From an uncultured Pirellulaceae bacterium (GTDB lineage Bacteria > Planctomycetota > Planctomycetia > Pirellulales > Pirellulaceae): DNA of 8,130 nucleotides. Numbering within the stretch: the first letter of the stretch is position 1; each line of letters begins with the position of its first letter. This document shows positions 5,325 through 8,130 of the stretch, piece after piece. Location of the stretch: contig CAKQNH010000178.1 of NCBI GenBank assembly GCA_934255105.1, positions 1 through 8,130 on the forward strand, written 5' to 3'. The notes beneath the pieces are model-generated. The model was given only the letters and a program-made list of their open reading frames with translations, ran no database searches and was not told the origin of the DNA. The translations under genes were made by a program, and so were the position numbers.

Positions 5325-5843
5325 TTACTTGGCGGCCTTCAACGCGGCCAGTGCGGCGGAATAGTCAGGCTCAGAAGTTACTTCAGGCACGATTTCAGCG
5401 TAAACCACGTTGCCTTGACTATCGAGCACATACACCGCGCGTGCAAGCAGCTTCAGCTCATCGATCATCACACCCCAAGACTTGCCAAACTCGCCCGACT
5501 GGTAGTCGCTGCCGAGCTTCATGTTCTTGACATCTTCGGCACCGCAGAAACGATTCTGGGCAAATGGCAGGTCGCGGCTGACCGTGACCGAGTTTACGTC
5601 ATCCCCCAAGCTGGCCAGTTCCTTGCTGAACCGTTTGGTCTGGATTTGGCACACGCCGGTGTCCAAACTGGGGACGATCGAAACGATCGTCGGCTTTCCC
5701 TTGAGATCCGCGTTGGTCAGCGTCTTGAGTCCATCTGCGAAGTAGTGCAGTGTGAACGCAGGTGCGGGCTGGCCGACTTTCAACTCACTCCCCTGAAGAG
5801 TCATGGGAGATCCCTTGAAGGTAATGATGCCTGAGCGTGACAT
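5325..5843 (-). CDS. tpx: Thiol peroxidase Tpx (atypical 2-Cys peroxiredoxin)
   Basis: This 172-residue protein matches the usual Tpx length of about 165-175. Tpx reduces hydrogen peroxide and alkyl hydroperoxides using thioredoxin as electron donor. The peroxidatic cysteine is C65 in VPSLDTGVCQIQTKRF, with the family's Pro and Thr placed correctly before it. The resolving cysteine is C100 in SRDLPFAQNRFCGAEDVKN, a block almost diagnostic for Tpx. The end, EIVPEVTSEPDYSAALAALK, also matches the family. Catalytic and resolving residues are both intact. The ATG at 5843 is chosen because AAAGGAG lies 8 nt upstream; an upstream TTG at 5849 would leave only 2 nt. No signal peptide is visible, so it is cytoplasmic. 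It stands alone, 257 bp after the BON gene, and probably has its own promoter. Confidence 0.97.
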   Translation of the reverse strand: MSRSGIITFKGSPMTLQGSELKVGQPAPAFTLHYFADGLKTLTNADLKGKPTIVSIVPSLDTGVCQIQTKRFSKELASLGDDVNSVTVSRDLPFAQNRFCGAEDVKNMKLGSDYQSGEFGKSWGVMIDELKLLARAVYVLDSQGNVVYAEIVPEVTSEPDYSAALAALKAAK

Positions 5844-5941
5844 GGGCAAGGCTCCTTTGTGTCCGGTAGTGGCGGACGTAAGCGGTGATCTGAGAATAGA
5901 GCGTCAGCTCTCAACGGGTGAAGCTGACTGGGTCAATGCAG

Positions 5942-5970
5942 ATCGTAGGCGATTTCGCCCATATTTCCAA
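5942..5970 (-). promoter_or_regulatory. tpx: Putative tpx promoter with a palindrome in the spacer
   Basis: On the minus strand TTGGAA (5970-5965, 4/6) and TACGAT (5947-5942, 4/6) are separated by exactly 17 bp. The spacer contains the inverted repeat GGCGA-TT-TCGCC (5948-5959) directly against the -10. A repressor bound there would block the polymerase. Matches are modest and the leader would be about 90 nt, so confidence is low to medium. Confidence 0.35.
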
Positions 5971-6026
5971 GGGTCCCACCCCCAGCGAGTCATACCCAAG
6001 ATGCCGATCGAGCAGCAAAACTTCAG

Positions 6027-6054
6027 CGCGGACAAATCAACGCGGACAAATCAA
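6027..6054. repeat. 14-bp perfect tandem repeat upstream of tpx
   Basis: CGCGGACAAATCAA occurs twice without a gap (6027-6040, 6041-6054). It lies about 185-210 bp before the tpx start and about 50 bp after the BON stop. It could be a pair of regulator sites or a chance duplication. Confidence 0.85.
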
Positions 6055-6100
6055 CGGGAAGAAAACAGCCAGGAGGGCCAGGAGCACCGGCCAAGGGAAA

Positions 6101-6358
6101 TCAGCGAGGATTGGCCGTAGCCATCCAATCGACCTGTAGTTCGTTGATCACTCTCTCCACGCCGTCCAAACGCTTGAGTGTCTCCTGGGCCATCTGCTTT
6201 TGAAAAAAAGACCCAACCCGACCGTGAAGAACGACGATACCAGACTCTTCTTGGCAGAAGACTCGATGTCGAGTCAGGTGGGGATTCCCCTTAATGGCTG
6301 AATCGACTCGCTGCCGCAACTCGTGCGAAGCCTGTGTTTGATCGGTTGCGCTTTCCAT
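6101..6358 (-). CDS. Small BON-domain protein
   Basis: This 85-residue protein is essentially one BON domain. BON domains occur in OsmY, in secretins and in many small envelope or regulatory proteins, and are thought to bind lipids or other ligands. The marks are ELRQRVDSAIKGNPHL (14-29), the strand-glycine pattern SGIVVLHGRVGSFFQKQMAQ (39-58), and the C-terminal LKRLDGVERVINELQVDW (61-78) with its typical GVxxVxNxLxV ending. No signal peptide or lipobox is visible, so it appears cytoplasmic unless exported otherwise. The ATG at 6358 is supported by GAAGGG 6 nt upstream. A very weak promoter may lie about 80-110 bp upstream. Small single-BON proteins are, from general knowledge, common in planctomycetes. 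The domain call is firm and the function unknown. Confidence 0.88.
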   Translation of the reverse strand: MESATDQTQASHELRQRVDSAIKGNPHLTRHRVFCQEESGIVVLHGRVGSFFQKQMAQETLKRLDGVERVINELQVDWMATANPR

Positions 6359-6638
6359 GACTTGCCCTTCGGTTGCCTGCTAGACCACGCATATCGATGA
6401 CGATGAAACGGTGCGCGACTTCATAACAATAGCGCGCTAATAACGTCCAATGGCACCGGCGGCCCGCCGAATGGTTTCTTTAGCCCAGATCGTCGGTTTG
6501 ACGAAAGGGTCGCGCCGCTTAATAGGTCGATAACACATGCAACGAACGTACCGTTTCCATGACATTCGCTCATTATTGGCGGCTCCAGAGGACAGGCCGC
6601 TGAGCGACCGAGCCACGCCGCATACATTGATTACCCAG
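6359..6638. other. Intergenic region (280 bp) between the M48 peptidase and BON genes
   Basis: I see no gene. The region contains the BON ribosome binding site, the short palindrome AGCGCGCT (6431-6438), a GC-rich hairpin CGGCG-GCC-CGCCG (6457-6469) and a nested stem structure at 6567-6606. A minus-strand frame of 68 codons at 6421-6627 lacks a good ribosome binding site and any recognisable domain. Confidence 0.5.
6567..6606 (-). terminator. Nested stem structure downstream of the M48 gene, possible transcript end
   Basis: An outer stem, CGCTC (6567-6571) with GAGCG (6602-6606), encloses an inner stem, GCGGC (6579-6583) with GCCGC (6596-6600). It begins 32 nt after the M48 stop codon on that strand. 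There is no T-tract, so it is not a canonical intrinsic terminator; it could be a structured 3' end. Confidence 0.3.
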
Positions 6639-7997
6639 CTAAGTCAGCCGCTGCGATAGATTTTGCAAGCGTTGTTCGAGATTTGGATGCAGCCAAGTCG
6701 CATCCGCTGCCGACGAACTTCCGCCCAATAAACAAATCAGCGCATCGCTCAGTTCTTGAGCTGGACTGGCACGTTCGGCAGCACATTCGGACTGAGCCCA
6801 TGGGCAAACCTGGCTCGCAAGTGTGCAGGCGGATCGATCCGCGTCCAACTCGCAGGTGTGGGCCATCGCTCCCAGACCAAACAGCATAACCACGCTGGCT
6901 ACGACGCTGGACACAATCGTACCTGTAGCCGCCCAAGCTGGATCGCTGGGCCAAAATGCGCCGAACAATCCGACGATCCCTGCGGCCCAGACGACGGGGA
7001 AGACTCTCCACAGGAAATGTCGCCGAGTGACGTGTGCCAATTCGTGCATCACTACCATGTCGAGCTGCCTGGGTGACAGGCGATCGATCAAGGCGTCTCC
7101 CAGCCACAGTTGCCGAAAGCGGGGGAACCAGCCTACGATGGCAGCTCCCGGCCAGCGACCGCGACTAGGCAAAAGCATGGGGCGCACGCCACGAACCTTC
7201 AGCCCCAACGTCTGCGCCGCGATGCGCTGGCGCAATTCTCCTGGGGGCAGGTTTACCACCCCCATCCACCGCCCAAGCCATACGGGCAGAAACAGCACCA
7301 CACTGACCAAAGCCGCTAGCGTAGCCGCTACGACCAAACGAGTTACCCACAGGTCATATGCAAAGTAGTGGACCATGTCGGTCAGCATAGCGATCATTAA
7401 CACGGGCGCGATACAAGTCACCAAGCTGGCCATATCTCCCAGACGCAGGCGCAGCAGCCACTCTCTCCTCCACGACGAACCAGCCTGTTCCGACTCGCCT
7501 GCCGATTCGCCCGTGGAGGTGCCGGACGAAAAACCCGCTGTGCCCAACGAAGGGCCTATCGAGGTATCTGCCGGTTCACTGCGATGATGAAACAATTCGT
7601 CGATCTGCGCTGCGGTCAACTCGAGCAATGCGATTAAGAACAGGCTCGGCAGGAACCACCCCAGCAGTGCAATAGCTTGAGGCAGACCTTGTTGTTCCAA
7701 TCCATTGAGCGCCGCTCCCCAGCCCGTAGCCAATAATGCCAAAGGTAAGACAGCAACCCAGCCTCGTTCTACATACTGCCGCGCACGCCCACACCTCTCC
7801 CAACACGCCCATTCCGGCGGCAGTCGGCTGCCCGCCAATACATGCACGGCCGAAGCTTTAAACAGCAACCCAAAGCCCAGCGAAACGCCCAGAGCAGCCA
7901 GGCTGGCTAGCAGCGGAGCGATCTCCGCGTCTCCCTCGGTCAACTCCCGGCAGCCCAGGGTAATCAGCACCAAAAGCAGTAGGCGAAGCGAAATCAT
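6639..7997 (-). CDS. Membrane-embedded M48-family zinc metallopeptidase
   Basis: This 452-residue protein carries the M48 zinc site: HELAH (318-322) inside DMVVMHELAHVTRRH, and the third-ligand motif ELDAD (383-387) with Glu383. M48 peptidases (HtpX, Ste24, BlaR1-like) degrade or process proteins at membranes. Hydrophobic segments lie at about 2-16, 26-47, 80-97, 107-127, 188-208, 218-242, 331-348 and 357-378, so it is a multi-pass inner-membrane protein. Two segments fall between the HELAH and ELDAD motifs, as in HtpX. Residues about 138-178 form a Ser/Gly/Thr/Glu-rich loop likely to be disordered. The C-terminal HPNLEQRLQNLSQRL resembles the HPxxxxRI end typical of M48 proteins. It is longer than HtpX (about 290) and lacks an obvious sensor domain. 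The ATG at 7997 is the only sensible start, but the nearest GAGG lies 12 nt away, so the ribosome binding site is poor. The family call is firm; the substrate is unknown. Confidence 0.9.
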   Translation of the reverse strand: MISLRLLLLVLITLGCRELTEGDAEIAPLLASLAALGVSLGFGLLFKASAVHVLAGSRLPPEWACWERCGRARQYVERGWVAVLPLALLATGWGAALNGLEQQGLPQAIALLGWFLPSLFLIALLELTAAQIDELFHHRSEPADTSIGPSLGTAGFSSGTSTGESAGESEQAGSSWRREWLLRLRLGDMASLVTCIAPVLMIAMLTDMVHYFAYDLWVTRLVVAATLAALVSVVLFLPVWLGRWMGVVNLPPGELRQRIAAQTLGLKVRGVRPMLLPSRGRWPGAAIVGWFPRFRQLWLGDALIDRLSPRQLDMVVMHELAHVTRRHFLWRVFPVVWAAGIVGLFGAFWPSDPAWAATGTIVSSVVASVVMLFGLGAMAHTCELDADRSACTLASQVCPWAQSECAAERASPAQELSDALICLLGGSSSAADATWLHPNLEQRLQNLSQRLT

Positions 7998-8130
7998 GAC
8001 CGGTTGCGGCCTCGGCGGTATAAGAGAGTCAAGGTAAATACCAGCTCCAATTCAAATCCCGCTAGGTTCCTCCTGCAAGCGGGAGGGACGCGAGGAACGA
8101 GCGGGGAGAGCTGATGCAGAGTTAATAGCC
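7998..8130. other. Upstream region of the M48 gene, to window edge
   Basis: No gene is visible. The region holds the inverted repeat GTTCCTC (8066-8072) / GAGGAAC (8092-8098), with CCCGC (8058-8062) and GCGGG (8079-8083) as a competing stem. The short GGTA-AA-TACC (8033-8042) is also present. A promoter could not be called with confidence. Confidence 0.4.

Larger units (their letters stand above)
5844..6100. other. tpx upstream region (257 bp) with candidate promoter and repeats
   Basis: No gene is convincing here. The region holds the tpx ribosome binding site (5852-5858), a candidate promoter (5942-5970), a small AGAGC-GTCA-GCTCT inverted repeat (5898-5911) and a 14-bp tandem duplication (6027-6054). 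Next to the BON stop, the minus strand reads GC-rich sequence followed by TGTTTTCTT, a weak possible terminator without a convincing stem. Confidence 0.5.

Noticed and set aside
5130..5834. Plus-strand open frame of 234 codons across the tpx region
   Set aside because: It is antisense to tpx, which has both catalytic cysteines and a good ribosome binding site.
5844..5849. TTG start two codons upstream of the tpx ATG
   Set aside because: It leaves only 2 nt after the AAAGGAG ribosome binding site, while the ATG at 5843 has 8 nt.
6421..6627. Small minus-strand frame of 68 codons between the M48 and BON genes
   Set aside because: No good ribosome binding site, no family resemblance, and it overlaps the nested stem structure; it is too weak to call a gene.

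Overview
The window looks like chromosomal DNA of a planctomycete, probably from the Pirellula/Rhodopirellula group. The reasons are indirect: a stand-alone RNA polymerase alpha-CTD-like protein, a small single-BON-domain protein, an RRM protein with a long Arg/Ser/Gly/Pro tail, moderately high GC, generous spacing between genes, and intergenic palindromes of a style I associate with planctomycete genomes. No 16S rRNA or species marker is present, so the assignment is an inference.

Layout, left to right. Positions 1-1124 (minus) hold an Old Yellow Enzyme-type NADH:flavin oxidoreductase that runs off the left edge. It starts 24 bp after the stop of a complete UvrD/PcrA superfamily 1 helicase (1149-3515, minus), so the two are probably co-transcribed. 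A 147-bp divergent promoter region (3516-3662) separates the helicase from a small plus-strand gene for a free-standing alpha-CTD-like protein (3663-3923). Between that gene and the convergent RRM gene lies a structured repeat region (about 3928-4226) made of two inverted copies of an ~80-bp hairpin unit flanked by 15-18-bp inverted tags. The remaining genes are all on the minus strand: an RRM RNA-binding protein (4231-5157), thiol peroxidase Tpx (5325-5843), a BON-domain protein (6101-6358) and a multi-pass membrane M48 peptidase (6639-7997). They are separated by gaps of 167, 257 and 280 bp and so are probably not one tight operon.

Functionally this is mostly housekeeping and stress biology: DNA repair (UvrD/PcrA), peroxide detoxification (Tpx), membrane proteolysis (M48), envelope or lipid association (BON) and RNA handling (RRM). 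I see no phage, transposase, CRISPR or secretion system. The least ordinary content is the intergenic hairpin element, whose two copies show compensatory base-pair changes and which sits exactly between two stop codons. The alpha-CTD-like gene beside it also stands out, because it keeps the residues that E. coli alpha-CTD uses to contact DNA.
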